15,372 nt of DNA from an uncultured Collinsella sp. (GTDB lineage: Bacteria > Actinomycetota > Coriobacteriia > Coriobacteriales > Coriobacteriaceae). The notes below the pieces were generated by a model. The model saw only the letters and a program-made list of their open reading frames with translations, was not told the DNA's origin and did no database searches. The translations under genes and the position numbers were made by a program. The stretch covers positions 1 to 15,372 of the forward strand of contig CAMQJB010000047.1 in the NCBI GenBank assembly GCA_947002045.1. Direction: 5' to 3'. Below are positions 1-6,896 of the stretch, piece after piece (the first letter of the stretch is position 1; every line of letters starts with the position of its first letter).

Positions 1-1518
1 CCGCTCCAAATACTTGAAATAGGGGAACGCCTCGCTCATTGGGCGCTCAACAAGACGTATGGGCACGACTGCCTACCGTCCGGTCCGCTCTACCGCTCGG
101 TAAAATTCAAAGACGGCGCGGCCTATATCACATTCGATTACGGGAAAGGCATGCACAGTTCCGACGGAGGCGAACTGCACACTTTCGAAGTAGCCGGACA
201 CGATGGTTCATTCGTCCCCGCAGAGGCACAAATCATCGATGGAAAGGCCGTAAAAATATGGAGTGACCAAATACAAAATCCGAGATTCGTCCGTTACGGC
301 TGGCAACCTTTCACCCGCGCCAATTTAGTGAACGAAGCGGGACTTCCGGCTTCGACATTCCGTTCGGAAGCGTCTCCGGTCAGCTGGTTCCGGCTACCCG
401 ACCTACCCGGCACTGAAAAAAGTCCGTCATCAGGCGTATCTGCTCCGTTTACGGGTATCAGTGGCGGACAGTTGCTCGTGGCAGGCGGATGTAACTTCCC
501 CGACAAACCAGCGGCCGAAGGGGGTACTAAAGAATATTACAGCGATATATATGCATTAGATATCACCACCCGATCTCCTGCCGGATGGAGAAGGATCGGC
601 AAACTACCGTTGCCGCTTGCTTACGGGGCATCAGTCACAACACCCGAAGGACTCGTCTGGATCGGAGGAAACAACAATGAGGAGGTCTCTGGACAGGTCT
701 TTTCGATAAGCTGGAATACGGAAAGGCAGATGCCCGACATCTCGGAACTACCGGCATTGCCGGTTCCGATGGATAACTTGGCTGCAGCATACGCCGACGG
801 CTGTCTTTATGTGGCCGGGGGCAACAAACAGGCGGAATATGCCAACTCGATTTTCTGCCTACAATTCGCGTCACCGACCGGAAAACAGTGGATACGGCTG
901 CCGGACTTCCCGGGACCCGCCCGCATACAGCCGGTCCTGGCAGCTCAAAAATCTCCGGACGGCACACGTCTTTATCTTGCCGGTGGTTATCAGCCCGCAT
1001 CGGGCTATCGGGGAGCCATTGTCTCTACGGACCTACTTTCATACCATATCGAGACAAAACGCTGGAAAAACGAAGGATTCCTGCCCGTCTCGGAAGACGG
1101 CTCGCCTTACACCGCAACGGGGGGCTGCATCGTCTCGTCGGGCGACAGCTCCTTGCTTTTGGCCGGCGGGGTCAACTACTCTCGTTTCTCGGATGCCCTC
1201 GACCGTCCTCTGCGCACGAAGCAGGCTGCATCCGCCGGTAACTTCGCCTTACGGGATTCTTTACTGAACGAAACCCGCAATTACATGTCTCAGCCGACAG
1301 AATGGTACAAATTCAATTCCTCTCTACTCTTATACAATACCTTCACGCGCCGCTGGACCTGTTTAGGCAACTACGAAGAACCGGCACGTGCCGGTGCCGG
1401 CATCGCCCAACATGGCAACACCGTCATACTGATTGGCGGAGAGTTAAAGCCGGGCATCCGCACCCCGGAGGTAAATGCATTCGAAATATTTCCCGAGCTT
1501 TATCAAACAGCAAAATAA
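1..1518 (+). CDS. Sialate O-acetylesterase / N-acetylneuraminate epimerase fusion (5' truncated)
   Basis: The frame is open from base 1 with no start codon, so the gene begins outside the window; the first internal ATG (151) lies inside a conserved domain and is not the start. Residues 1-123 match the C-terminal end of sialate O-acetylesterases (SASA/NanS type): IGERLAHWAL, SGPLY and a GLPASTFR ending. From about residue 128 to the stop lies a complete cyclically permuted mutarotase of the YjhT/NanM family, about 375 residues, with six Kelch-like blades marked by VAGG, IGGN, VAGGN, LAGGY, LAGGVNYSRF and IGGE. NanM converts alpha- to beta-N-acetylneuraminate, and NanS removes O-acetyl groups that block sialic acid catabolism. 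One polypeptide would therefore prepare acetylated host sialic acid for use, probably in the periplasm, although the part that would carry a signal peptide is missing. The family calls are firm; the fusion is read directly from one uninterrupted frame. Confidence 0.87.
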   Translation, partial: PLQILEIGERLAHWALNKTYGHDCLPSGPLYRSVKFKDGAAYITFDYGKGMHSSDGGELHTFEVAGHDGSFVPAEAQIIDGKAVKIWSDQIQNPRFVRYGWQPFTRANLVNEAGLPASTFRSEASPVSWFRLPDLPGTEKSPSSGVSAPFTGISGGQLLVAGGCNFPDKPAAEGGTKEYYSDIYALDITTRSPAGWRRIGKLPLPLAYGASVTTPEGLVWIGGNNNEEVSGQVFSISWNTERQMPDISELPALPVPMDNLAAAYADGCLYVAGGNKQAEYANSIFCLQFASPTGKQWIRLPDFPGPARIQPVLAAQKSPDGTRLYLAGGYQPASGYRGAIVSTDLLSYHIETKRWKNEGFLPVSEDGSPYTATGGCIVSSGDSSLLLAGGVNYSRFSDALDRPLRTKQAASAGNFALRDSLLNETRNYMSQPTEWYKFNSSLLLYNTFTRRWTCLGNYEEPARAGAGIAQHGNTVILIGGELKPGIRTPEVNAFEIFPELYQTAK

Positions 1519-1525
1519 TCCGGTA

Positions 1526-1615
1526 CGGTACTCCCATTTCAAAACATAGGTGTTTCGATTCCAATTCATATATGTTTCGAATGCAAAACACCTATGTTTT
1601 AAAATGAGAGTACCG
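1526..1615. terminator. Long inverted repeat, likely bidirectional terminator
   Basis: The arms 1526-1555 and 1586-1615 pair over 30 bp with only two mismatches (1534/1607 and 1540/1601) around a 30-base AT-rich loop. The element sits between the stop codons of two convergent genes (1518 and 1650), where a shared terminator is expected. The stem is unusually long for an intrinsic terminator and has no clean T-run directly after the arm, so it could also be a dispersed repeat acting as a transcription barrier. Confidence 0.6.
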
Positions 1616-1649
1616 GTAATCTACCGGCCAGAAGGAACGTCATTCCTTA

Positions 1650-2264
1650 TCAGACCAAAGCCTGCTTACGGAGGCTTGCATCCCAAACCGGTTCCGAATA
1701 GATCAGTTCGACAGCTTCGACCGGGGTAGAGGCGACCGCCCAAAGTGCAGCATGCTGCGGGCGCATGAAATGCTCGTCGACGGCCCGGCGGAACATCTCC
1801 AAGAGGGGATCGAAATAGCCGTTTATATTTAGGATGACAATCGGGTTGAGATACAAGCCTAACTGTTTCCAGGTGATGACTTCCAACAACTCTTCGAGAG
1901 TACCGCATCCGCCCGGAAGAGCGATCACGGCATCCGAAAGATCAGCCATCCGTTGTTTGCGTTCATGCATACTGTCGACCTCGACCAGATCGGTAAGCCC
2001 CTTGTGACACCAATCCTGTTCCACCATAAAACGAGGGATCACACCGGTTACAGTTCCGCCGGCTGCCAGCGTAGCATCCGACACGGCGCACATCAGGCCC
2101 GAATTGCCGGCCCCGTTGATCACCCTCAGGTTCCGTTCGCCCAACAGACGTCCCAACTCGGTTGCCGCCTCCCGATATGCCGAGGCGACCTGCGTGCTGG
2201 AGGCACAATACACGCAAACGGAAGTTATCTTATTTCTTTCTCTTTCCATCTTTCTTTTTTGCAT
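1650..2264 (-). CDS. LOG family protein (TIGR00730 Rossmann-fold nucleotide hydrolase)
   Basis: A 204-residue protein, normal length for the family. It shows the nucleotide-binding NGAGNSGLM segment (residues 50-58), MHERKQRM (99-106) and the signature PGGCGTLEE (117-125). This family includes plant LOG enzymes and bacterial homologues that release ribose 5-phosphate from nucleoside 5'-monophosphates (cytokinin-riboside-monophosphate phosphoribohydrolase activity); the physiological substrate in Bacteroidales is unclear. It should be cytosolic. The first ATG (2264) and an ATG five codons later (2249) are both possible, with no convincing SD before either, which is common in Bacteroidota. It converges on the sialic acid fusion gene. 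Its upstream region runs into a low-complexity patch about 100 bases away, so its true promoter may be lost. Confidence 0.88.
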   Translation of the reverse strand: MQKRKMERERNKITSVCVYCASSTQVASAYREAATELGRLLGERNLRVINGAGNSGLMCAVSDATLAAGGTVTGVIPRFMVEQDWCHKGLTDLVEVDSMHERKQRMADLSDAVIALPGGCGTLEELLEVITWKQLGLYLNPIVILNINGYFDPLLEMFRRAVDEHFMRPQHAALWAVASTPVEAVELIYSEPVWDASLRKQALV

Positions 2265-2360
2265 TATGATTTAAAAACAAAGGAGATTCGACAAGCCATC
2301 ACCTGAAACCATCGGACTCACCGCCTTCCAAAACCGCTTATTTTCCCTTATTTATATTTA

Positions 2361-2410
2361 AAAAACGGGGGGGCCGGCGGGGGGGGGGCGGCCACGTTTT
2401 GTTTGGGCGG
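2361..2410. other. G-rich low-complexity patch, probable chimeric join
   Basis: Runs of 7 G (2367-2373) and 10 G (2379-2388) are separated by short C-containing interruptions, flanked by an AT-rich stretch on the left and a G/T-rich stretch on the right. Gene content and composition change here from Bacteroidales-like to high-GC Gram-positive-like. Poly-G runs are a known artefact of two-colour sequencing chemistry. Seen directly: the composition break. Inferred: that it is an artificial join. Confidence 0.6.
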
Positions 2411-2420
2411 CACGTTTTTG

Positions 2421-3713
2421 TTATAAGGCGATCCTGCTTAAACGAGCTTGCACTTCTGGAATGATCTTCTCGAACATTACCTCCGCCTCGGGAAAACCCT
2501 CTTCTTTGAGACCGCGCGCCGCGTCTCTTAGCGCGTCTGGAACCTCATTGCAGGTATCAGCAATCATTCCGGCGACAATTCCCCCGGGCAAACCCGCCTC
2601 AATCATTTGGCTCATCACCGACCCACGCGTTACGTCGTCAATCTTGCGGCTCCCACCAAACGAGACGCCCATCTCACGAACGAGACTGGGGTAAACCGTT
2701 GTGGACAGCACGTCATAGAGCGGCGCCAACCTCACCTGCTTCCAACTTTCGTCCCATACGAGCGACCAGTTCTTTAGATGGTTATCACAGTTACCTACGG
2801 CATAGTCGAACAGCTGGTTATAGCCGACAAGGAACCTGTCCTCCATTTGATTCGTCGACGCCCTTCGCACCGCATCGACGATAAGCCCCAGGTAATTGAC
2901 GCCCGTCGGCTCATATTTAAGCTCACGCGAGATGCCCTTGGCCTGACAAACATCTTCCTGGTGCAAACGGTATGGAATTGGCAATCCGTCAACCGAGCGT
3001 CCGGCATCAGACGTTACTCGGTCAAATCGCTTCACGGCGATAATTGGCTCGGCATCCTCAACTCGGATAAGAAAACACTCTTCGGCCGATAGGTCCATCA
3101 GAGAGGCGGCTCTCACGCACATCGCTTCGCACACTGTCTCGCCCGGGAACGTTTTCGACCCCGCCTTGAGAATGTGCGTGGATGGAGCCGCTCCATGAGG
3201 CAGGTACCATCCACCACATGGGTCATCGCCCGTATGGTAGAGACCGATCTTCGCCTGAGCACCTGCAAGGGAGATTCGACTCTCTAGCGCTAAATCAAAA
3301 GCAACCTCCGCCGGTGCGTATGCCAGCCCGCTTAGCTGTTCCGCACCTATCTCTTCATAGTCCATTTCGAGGCTGTCGCCCGAAGGCTCTCGCGTCAGAA
3401 CCAGGGCGCCGACGGGTTCATCGCGGACCAAATCGAGTACCTTGAAGTAATCTCCGCGTTCCGCTCGCGCCCTTTTCTCAAGGTCCCTGTTGAGCTGCCC
3501 CTCCGGAATGATGCCGGAGAAAAAGGAGCCCGTTGCATCCGGACTAAATGTCTCGGCCGTCAACGGCAGCGAGATCGAAATTGGCGCCGCATCACCGCTC
3601 TCGAGATATTTGGGGCTATAGGTGAATATCGGAAACCCCGCATTTTCCTCCAATATGCCGACCAGCTGGTAAGACCCATTAAACTCACGGTGAACGAACA
3701 GCGTGCCATCCAT
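2421..3713 (-). CDS. hipA: HipA-type serine/threonine kinase toxin
   Basis: The protein has 430 residues (E. coli HipA has 440) and the full set of HipA motifs. The Gly-rich SLAGAQAK at 148-155 has a serine placed like the autophosphorylated Ser150. HQEDVCQA lies at 251-258, catalytic-loop NCDNHLKN at 308-315 with D310, and the metal-binding PLYD at 331-334. The N-terminal subdomain is at about 1-100. HipA kinases phosphorylate aminoacyl-tRNA synthetases (GltX in E. coli), stopping translation and promoting persistence; the target here cannot be read from sequence. The start codon overlaps the hipB stop by one base (TAATG), so the two are translationally coupled. All catalytic positions are intact, so the toxin is probably active. 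G+C is visibly lower than in the two-component genes beside it, which suggests acquisition. Confidence 0.93.
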   Translation of the reverse strand: MDGTLFVHREFNGSYQLVGILEENAGFPIFTYSPKYLESGDAAPISISLPLTAETFSPDATGSFFSGIIPEGQLNRDLEKRARAERGDYFKVLDLVRDEPVGALVLTREPSGDSLEMDYEEIGAEQLSGLAYAPAEVAFDLALESRISLAGAQAKIGLYHTGDDPCGGWYLPHGAAPSTHILKAGSKTFPGETVCEAMCVRAASLMDLSAEECFLIRVEDAEPIIAVKRFDRVTSDAGRSVDGLPIPYRLHQEDVCQAKGISRELKYEPTGVNYLGLIVDAVRRASTNQMEDRFLVGYNQLFDYAVGNCDNHLKNWSLVWDESWKQVRLAPLYDVLSTTVYPSLVREMGVSFGGSRKIDDVTRGSVMSQMIEAGLPGGIVAGMIADTCNEVPDALRDAARGLKEEGFPEAEVMFEKIIPEVQARLSRIAL

Positions 3714-4003
3714 TACTTCCCCCTCACCTTCAGAATAAAATCAATATCCACGATGGAGGCGTAATCGAAAATGACACCAATTTCGACCGTTGTCCGCCCC
3801 CGTTCGATATCACCAATCACACGAAGGCTGCGACCCGTCATAGTCGCGACGTCACGTTGAGTCAAGCCGAGCTCACGCCTTCTGAGCCTAAGGGCCTTCC
3901 CTATCTCAGAGGGATCGAAAACCGTGCGCTCCGAGAAAGCGGCTTCCGACGGTTTGAGCTTGACGCGCCCATCCAGCTTTTTAATCGTTGTCACCGTTCT
4001 CAT
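3713..4003 (-). CDS. hipB: HipB-type antitoxin, XRE-family helix-turn-helix
   Basis: A 96-residue DNA-binding antitoxin expected to neutralise HipA and repress the operon. An XRE-type HTH spans about residues 33-69 (LRRRELGLTQRDVA, then TGRSLRVIGDIERGR). The frame stays open to an ATG at 4063, but I place the start at 4003. A clean GGAGG sits 5 bases upstream of that ATG, and the longer version would code through two operator palindromes and the probable -10 box. The stop shares one base with the hipA start. Binding to the three palindromes upstream should give autoregulation, with HipA as co-repressor as in known hipBA systems. Confidence 0.88.
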   Translation of the reverse strand: MRTVTTIKKLDGRVKLKPSEAAFSERTVFDPSEIGKALRLRRRELGLTQRDVATMTGRSLRVIGDIERGRTTVEIGVIFDYASIVDIDFILKVRGK

Positions 4004-4014
4004 AACGCCTCCAG

Positions 4015-4038
4015 CTATATTCCTGCCCGTGAACATAG
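4015..4038. promoter_or_regulatory. hip operator O1 (start-proximal)
   Basis: CTATATTC-N8-GAACATAG; the two half-sites are inverted repeats with one mismatch. It lies 11 bases before the hipB ATG and overlaps the candidate -10 box, so a bound repressor would block transcription. The half-site plus 8-base-spacer layout resembles the E. coli hip operators (TATCC-N8-GGATA), though the bases differ. Confidence 0.75.
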
Positions 4039-4042
4039 TATA
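4037..4042 (-). promoter_or_regulatory. Candidate -10 box of the hipBA operon
   Basis: TATACT on the minus strand, overlapping the edge of O1 and lying about 34-39 bases upstream of the hipB start. I see no good -35 hexamer at the right distance, so this is a tentative call. Confidence 0.4.
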
Positions 4043-4053
4043 AAACTGTAGCA

Positions 4054-4077
4054 CTATGTTCATGTACGGGAATATAG
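4054..4077. promoter_or_regulatory. hip operator O2
   Basis: CTATGTTC-N8-GAATATAG; the inverted repeat extends two further bases on each side (CA...TG). Its centre is exactly 39 bp from that of O1. Confidence 0.75.
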
Positions 4078-4092
4078 TGTTGACTACATTAG

Positions 4093-4116
4093 CAATGTTT
4101 CCGTTCGGGAATATAG
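4093..4116. promoter_or_regulatory. hip operator O3 (distal, degenerate left half)
   Basis: CAATGTTT-N8-GAATATAG. The right half is identical to that of O2; the left half differs from O2 at two positions. Its centre is again 39 bp from O2, which argues for a phased array rather than chance. Confidence 0.65.
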
Positions 4117-4180
4117 CTGCCGAAAAGCCTGATTTCTTCTTAAATGGGAAGATCCTGAACGTCTACGCTATACGGGCTGA

Positions 4181-5224
4181 CTACTCAAAGTATTGGAACT
4201 TGTTGGTTGAGAAGGCAAACGTGACAACAAAGCCTTCGCCGGAATCGGATGCCGCGGTGACGTCGATGCCCATCTTGGAGCACAGGCGTGCCACCAGATA
4301 GAGGCCGATGCCCGTTGCGCGCTTGGTGGTGCGGCCGTTGTCGCCGGTAAAGCCCTTCTCGAACACGCGTGGCAGGTCTGCCGCACTCACGCCGCAGCCG
4401 TTATCGGCAACAGTGAGCTCAATGCGCTCACTCGCCAGACCCTCGTCCAGCAACGCGCCCGAAAACACGATCTTCGCGCCGTCCTCGCACGCGTATTTAA
4501 TGCTGTTCTGGATGAGCTGCCCCAAGATAAACTCGAGCCACTTCTCGTCGGTAAAGACCTCAAAGTCGAGGTTCTCGCACACCGGGGCCACGTGCGCCGC
4601 GATGAGCTCGCGCGCGTTGGCTTTAATCGCGCCCGTCACCAAGGTCTTGAGATCCCAGCGGCGAATCAGGTAGTCCCGCTCCACGACTTCCGAGCGCGCG
4701 TAGTACAGTGCCTGGTCGATATAGCGCTCCACGCGAGCCAGCTCACGGCCCAGGTCATCCACGCGCGACAGGTCGTCTTCGCTGCCGTCCAGGTTTTCCA
4801 AAATCAGGTGGGCCGCCGCCAGGGGCAGCTTGGCCTCGTGGACCCAGCTCTCGATATAGTCGCGATAGTCATCGGTCTGACGCCGGCCTTCGGCAACCTC
4901 GTCGCAAGCAGCTTTGCCCACGCGACGCAAGACCTCGTACTCGAGCTCGCCCTCGGCATAGGTCGGGCATTGCACCATCTCCTGCACCCATGCGGGACTC
5001 TCGAGCTCCTCGGCCGCACGCTCCAGCTGACGCAGAAAACGGCGACGGCGCGCGTACTCGACCACGATGCCGAGCATACCAAAGATAAAGGACACGCCGA
5101 CCGCCACGGCCACAATAGATGTCGAAGCACCGGCGACCGTCAGCACAAAGCAGCTCAGCAGCACGCCGCACGTCCACACGGCGACGGGAAGCAGCGCATC
5201 TTTAAAGAACTTGCCAAACGACAT
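4181..5224 (-). CDS. Intramembrane-sensing histidine kinase (BceS/GraS-like)
   Basis: A 347-residue kinase. Two membrane helices (about 12-31 and 36-56) are joined by only a few residues, so it has no extracellular sensor domain. The H-box is ESWVHEAKLPL with His129, then QLIQNSIKYA (N240), DNGCG (274-278), FEKGFTG (289-294) and GIGLYL (305-310). Short-loop kinases of this type usually sense cell-envelope-active peptides through a partner ABC transporter. The gene follows the response regulator with a 9-base gap, so they form one operon. No BceAB-like transporter is in the window: downstream the next genes are hipBA, about 180 bases on, with no clear terminator between. The kinase call is firm; the signal is unknown. 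Confidence 0.9.
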   Translation of the reverse strand: MSFGKFFKDALLPVAVWTCGVLLSCFVLTVAGASTSIVAVAVGVSFIFGMLGIVVEYARRRRFLRQLERAAEELESPAWVQEMVQCPTYAEGELEYEVLRRVGKAACDEVAEGRRQTDDYRDYIESWVHEAKLPLAAAHLILENLDGSEDDLSRVDDLGRELARVERYIDQALYYARSEVVERDYLIRRWDLKTLVTGAIKANARELIAAHVAPVCENLDFEVFTDEKWLEFILGQLIQNSIKYACEDGAKIVFSGALLDEGLASERIELTVADNGCGVSAADLPRVFEKGFTGDNGRTTKRATGIGLYLVARLCSKMGIDVTAASDSGEGFVVTFAFSTNKFQYFE

Positions 5225-5233
5225 AGCCGGCCC

Positions 5234-5905
5234 CTAGACCGAATAGCCTTGGCCGCGATGCGTCGTCAAATACCCCTTGATGCCGATTTTTTCGAGCGTG
5301 GTACGCAGGCGGTTGATGTTGACGGTGAGCGTATTGTCGTCCACGAAGGCATCGGAGTCCCACAGGTCCTGCATGATGGCCGAGCGCGAGACGATCTTGC
5401 CCGCGCGGCTCAGAAGCAACGAGAGGATACGCAGCTCGTTTTTGGTGAGCTCGGTGCTGGTGCCCGTTTGCGTGTTGGTGACCATGGAGCGTGCGAGGTC
5501 GAGCTCCAGTCCCTTGTGGACGAGCGTGCTGCGCTCGCCCGCCGCCGCGGTGCGACGCAGTAGTGCGTTGATACGCGCCACGAGCACACGGGCGCTGTAG
5601 GGCTTGGGAACAAAGTCGTCCGCGCCGAGCGTCATGGCCATGACCTCGTCAATCTCGGTCGTGCGCGACGTGAGGACGATGATGGGAACCTCGGATTCGC
5701 GGCGAACCTCATGGCAGATGTGCTGGCCGTCTTTGACAGGGAGTGTGAGGTCGAGCAGCACCAGGTCGGGAGCGGCGGCGAGAATATCGCGCGAGACGTG
5801 CTCGAACGATCCGCAGGCCTCAACCCCAAAACCGGCACGGGCGAGGATGTCGGCGAGCTCGCGACGGATGGGCTCGTCGTCCTCAACGATATAGATCAGC
5901 GGCAT
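5234..5905 (-). CDS. OmpR-family response regulator
   Basis: A 223-residue two-domain regulator. The receiver domain (about 1-115) has the acidic pair D9/D10, phospho-acceptor D52 in LVLLDLTLP, T79 and K101. A winged helix follows, ending in NTLTVNINRL and THRGQGYSV. It is the partner of the kinase immediately downstream. The frame is open 43 codons further up, but that stretch has no domain character. The chosen ATG begins MPLIYIVEDDEP, the normal start of a receiver domain, and has a G-rich SD (AGGGGAG) upstream. It would bind DNA as a phosphorylated dimer; its targets are unknown. Confidence 0.93.
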   Translation of the reverse strand: MPLIYIVEDDEPIRRELADILARAGFGVEACGSFEHVSRDILAAAPDLVLLDLTLPVKDGQHICHEVRRESEVPIIVLTSRTTEIDEVMAMTLGADDFVPKPYSARVLVARINALLRRTAAAGERSTLVHKGLELDLARSMVTNTQTGTSTELTKNELRILSLLLSRAGKIVSRSAIMQDLWDSDAFVDDNTLTVNINRLRTTLEKIGIKGYLTTHRGQGYSV

Positions 5906-6022
5906 GGGTTCCGCTCCCCTCTTGGTTGTCTTGCCACCATTATGGCTGCGAAACTGCAGGTGTGCACCGCGCGCGGCGCCAAGGTGACAGAACTGTTCGC
6001 GAACGAAAGCGTTTGGTTCGCC

Positions 6023-6045
6023 CCTCGCTCGCAACGGGAGCGAGG
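6023..6045. terminator. Stem-loop downstream of the 6084 gene
   Basis: CCTCGCTC (6023-6030) pairs perfectly with GAGCGAGG (6038-6045) around a 7-base loop. On the minus strand it lies about 40 bases past the stop of the gene ending at 6084 and upstream of the response regulator. No T-run follows on that strand, so its role as terminator or leader hairpin is open. Confidence 0.35.
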
Positions 6046-6048
6046 ATC

Positions 6049-6085
6049 AAATGATTATTAAATCCCCGTCCCAGAAAAATCATTT
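6049..6085. terminator. AT-rich inverted repeat at the stop codon
   Basis: AAATGATT (6049-6056) pairs with AATCATTT (6078-6085), the latter overlapping the stop codon of the minus-strand gene. It stands directly beside the GC-rich stem at 6023-6045; together they may form a composite transcript end. Confidence 0.3.
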
Positions 6086-6815
6086 AGCGGCGGGCACGAA
6101 GCTTTTCGTAGCCGTCGGCAAAGAAGGCGACCGTGGCGGCATCGGAGTCGGCAGCGTCACCGTCGGTGGCAGGAACCACGCCGTGCTCGTCGCTCACTAG
6201 GAACAGCGCGCCCTTAAGCTGCGCGGGAATGTCTACGCGCGTGACCGGGATGCCCTTGGTCTGGGCCAACTGCTCGATGAGCGTCGCCGTGCCACACAGG
6301 AACTCGTCCGCCGGCGCCACAAAGGCGAGCTCGCCGTTGTTGACGGCGGCGAGCAGCTCGGGCGCCACGCCGGTCTCGTCGGCCTCGGAGCGGGCCTCGG
6401 CGGAGCGGGCGCGCAGCGCCTTGGCCGACGTATCGGCGAGCGGCTCGTACTCCCCCACCGTCATGGCGGCGTTGCCGTTGATGTCGATAACCAGCATGAG
6501 CACGCCGTCGCGTGCGGTGTAATCACCCTCGGCAAGCGACCACTCAACGTGCTGTTTGGCCCAGCTGAGCATGTTATGGGTAAGCGGCTCGCCCTGCACC
6601 AGGCGCTCGGACAGTGCGCGAATGTGGCGGTTGAGCATGGGCACCTTTTTGTTGGACATGCGCCAACGGCAGACAAGCGCGGGCTTGTCGAGCGTGAACT
6701 TCTCGACCGCCTCCTGATTGGCGCAAAAGTCCTCGTACGCACGCTGATCCTCGGCATTGCCAAACAGCTCGGCATCATCAATCTGGGGCATGGTCATACC
6801 TTTCGTGTTAGTCAT
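6084..6815 (-). CDS. Conserved-looking cytosolic protein of unknown function
   Basis: I do not recognise this 243-residue protein. It has no signal peptide or membrane helix, is acidic, and looks soluble. The segment LMLVIDINGNAAMTVGEYEPL (a strand-turn-strand), a following Ala/Glu/Arg-rich helix and FLCGTATLIEQL faintly recall fold-type IV (class IV) aminotransferases, but I see no convincing catalytic lysine, so I make no functional claim. Two starts are possible. ATG 6815 has AGAGG 5 bases before it; ATG 6791 (MPQIDDAELF) has AAAGG 7 bases before it. It lies 81 bases behind purH, past a good terminator, so it is probably transcribed separately. Confidence 0.75.
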   Translation of the reverse strand: MTNTKGMTMPQIDDAELFGNAEDQRAYEDFCANQEAVEKFTLDKPALVCRWRMSNKKVPMLNRHIRALSERLVQGEPLTHNMLSWAKQHVEWSLAEGDYTARDGVLMLVIDINGNAAMTVGEYEPLADTSAKALRARSAEARSEADETGVAPELLAAVNNGELAFVAPADEFLCGTATLIEQLAQTKGIPVTRVDIPAQLKGALFLVSDEHGVVPATDGDAADSDAATVAFFADGYEKLRARR

Positions 6816-6831
6816 TCCGTCCTCTTATACC

Positions 6832-6867
6832 AAAAAGACGGCCCTCCAAACGGAGCGACCGTCTTTT
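6832..6867 (-). terminator. Rho-independent terminator of purH
   Basis: AAAAGACGG (6833-6841) pairs perfectly with CCGTCTTTT (6859-6867), with a further GGAG/CTCC pairing inside. On the minus strand the stem is followed by a T5 run, about 30 bases after the purH stop. Confidence 0.85.
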
Positions 6868-6896
6868 GCAGAGATTATTTTGTCCCGAGGCGAAAC

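Noticed and set aside
4592..5563. Long plus-strand frame (323 codons) opposite the two-component genes
   Set aside because: It is antisense to two clear gene families and its residue pattern is that of a GC-rich shadow frame.
5995..6010. GTTCGCGAAC palindrome upstream of the response regulator as an autoregulatory site
   Set aside because: A 10-base GC-rich palindrome is likely by chance here, and there is no second copy or direct-repeat pattern of the OmpR type.
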